This document shows positions 63,064-64,000 of a stretch of 64,000 bases of DNA, in pieces. A program made the position numbers and the translations under genes. Source of the DNA: Azoarcus sp. (GTDB lineage: Bacteria; Pseudomonadota; Gammaproteobacteria; Burkholderiales; Rhodocyclaceae); the NCBI GenBank assembly GCA_030656215.1, contig JAUSOD010000091.1, positions 1 to 64,000 of the forward strand, in the 5' to 3' direction. The notes below the pieces were generated by a model. The model saw nothing but the letters and a program-made list of their open reading frames with translations. It made no database searches and was not told the origin of the DNA. Numbering within the stretch: position 1 is the stretch's first letter; each line of letters opens with the position of its first letter.

Positions 63064-64000
63064 TCAGCCCAGCGCCTTGCCGACAATCTCGGACACGTCG
63101 GAGGACAGCCCTTCGGCTGCAAGGACGCGTTCGAGTTGCGGGCGGATGCTAGCCTGCAGGGCGGGCGTATAACGCCGCCAGTTCTCCAGCGCCCGCGCCA
63201 TGCGTGAGGCGACCTGCGGATTTCTGGCATCGAGCGCGATCACCTGATCGGCCCAGAACACGTGTCCGCTGCCATCGGCCGCATGGAACTCGCCGGGATT
63301 GGCACGGAAGAAGGTACCCAGCAGGGCGTAGACCTTGTTCGGATTCGACAGACTGAACGCCGGATCCGACATCAGCGCCTGCACCCGCTCCACGGTCGGT
63401 GCCGCACGCTCGCTCCACTGCCAGGCACCGGCCTGCAAGGCGAACCACTTGTCCAGCACCAGCGCATCGTCACGATAACGCTGATGGAAGGCGGCGAGCG
63501 CTGTATCACGGGCGGGGCTGGTGCTCTGCACCAGCGCGGCAAGTGCGCCGAAACGCTCGCTCATGTCGCCCGCAGACTCGAACCGGGCCTGGGCCAGTGC
63601 CAGCCCCTGCGCATCACCAGCCGCGGAGAGGTAACGCAGGGTCAGGTTGGCAAGCGCACGGCGGCCAGCGTCGGCCGGATGGTAGCGGTAGGCACCGCTG
63701 ACCTGCATCGACGCATACACCGCCCGCAATTCCTCGCCCAACATCTGGCCGAGGCGATGCATCAGCACCACCAGCGCCCGGCGCAGCGCCGCCGGGTCGG
63801 CTGCAGCCATGCGCTCGAGCAGATAGCCCTCGGCCGGCAGCGCCAGCGCCTGAGCACGGAAGGCGGGGTCCAGCCTGGTGTCCTCGAGCAGCGTACGGAA
63901 GGCCCCCACATAGGCTGACGGCACCGCATCGGCCTCTCCCGAGGCAAGGGCGAGGATGATGTGCTCGCTGTAGCGCTGTGCCGCATCCCAGCGATTGAAC
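63064..64000 (-). CDS. pepN: Aminopeptidase N, C-terminal part (cut by window edge)
   Basis: The C-terminal 312 or so residues of a gammaproteobacterial-type PepN. Reading continues without stop to the right edge (the frame there reads FNRWDAAQRYSEHIILALASG). The helical C-terminal domain is recognisable by LLERMAAADPAALRRAL, YRDDALVLDKWFALQAG, FSLSNPNKVYALLGTFFRANPGEFH and LDARNPQVASRMARALENWRRY. The zinc active site lies outside the window, so its integrity cannot be judged. Confidence 0.93.
   Translation of the reverse strand, partial: FNRWDAAQRYSEHIILALASGEADAVPSAYVGAFRTLLEDTRLDPAFRAQALALPAEGYLLERMAAADPAALRRALVVLMHRLGQMLGEELRAVYASMQVSGAYRYHPADAGRRALANLTLRYLSAAGDAQGLALAQARFESAGDMSERFGALAALVQSTSPARDTALAAFHQRYRDDALVLDKWFALQAGAWQWSERAAPTVERVQALMSDPAFSLSNPNKVYALLGTFFRANPGEFHAADGSGHVFWADQVIALDARNPQVASRMARALENWRRYTPALQASIRPQLERVLAAEGLSSDVSEIVGKALG

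Overview
The window reads as a chromosomal segment of a high-GC betaproteobacterium, most likely Rhodocyclales (Thauera/Azoarcus/Aromatoleum type). This rests on gene content and protein character: lactate permease with lutABC, two TRAP uptake loci, a PQQ alcohol dehydrogenase with its relay genes, a beta-type porin, panBC and rlmM. No search was run. I see no prophage, insertion sequence, CRISPR array or rRNA; the only RNA gene found is tRNA-Pro(CGG).

Layout. 1-8 kb: a PAS-GGDEF cyclase cut by the left edge, a LysR regulator, two tiny paralogous ORFs, a class V aminotransferase, and a co-translated ChaN-PDZ/M1-peptidase-like pair. 8.5-10.7 kb: an OsmC-YcaO fusion, visibly more AT-rich than its neighbours. 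10.8-16.7 kb: a lactate module (GntR regulator, permease, LutA/LutB/LutC) with a PdhR/LldR-type operator. 17-22.6 kb: a eukaryote-like GH5 glucanase, an ABC protein with a broken ATP site, a LysE exporter and an MHS transporter. 22.6-25.5 kb: TRAP locus 1. 26-35 kb: a CBS protein, a cytochrome c, and a quinoprotein alcohol dehydrogenase carrying the lanthanide-type Asp, with SoxYZ-like and zinc-hydrolase relay genes and two NarL-type two-component systems. 35.8-38.7 kb: a paralogous PAS-GGDEF cyclase and an AI-2E/PerM transporter. 38.8-40.8 kb: a Wzz/GumC chain-length protein fused to what looks like a catalytically dead tyrosine-recombinase domain. 41.1-45.7 kb: TRAP locus 2 divergent from a porin. 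45.9-50.2 kb: a TonB receptor with a DUF302 protein, YnfA and two unknown proteins. 50.4-54.3 kb: tRNA-Pro, ispB, ugpQ, an orphan ugpB and a lipoprotein. 54.3-64 kb: aldo/keto reductase, rlmM, rhlE, a degenerate PAS-EAL protein, deoxynucleoside kinase-panB-panC, a CBS protein, and the C-terminal part of pepN cut by the right edge.

Functional themes. One is organic-acid and alcohol catabolism: lactate uptake and oxidation, PQQ alcohol oxidation, and two TRAP systems. Four promoters of sigma-54 type can be read by eye. Two of them diverge from the region between the quinoprotein dehydrogenase and its relay genes, one precedes the porin, and one precedes the first CBS gene. The other theme is c-di-GMP and surface polysaccharide.

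The strongest candidates for something undescribed are the Wzz-recombinase fusion (38792-40846), the quinoprotein/relay locus with divergent sigma-54 promoters, the ABC protein with a lost Walker A lysine, and the tandem micro-ORFs with a repeated hairpin leader.
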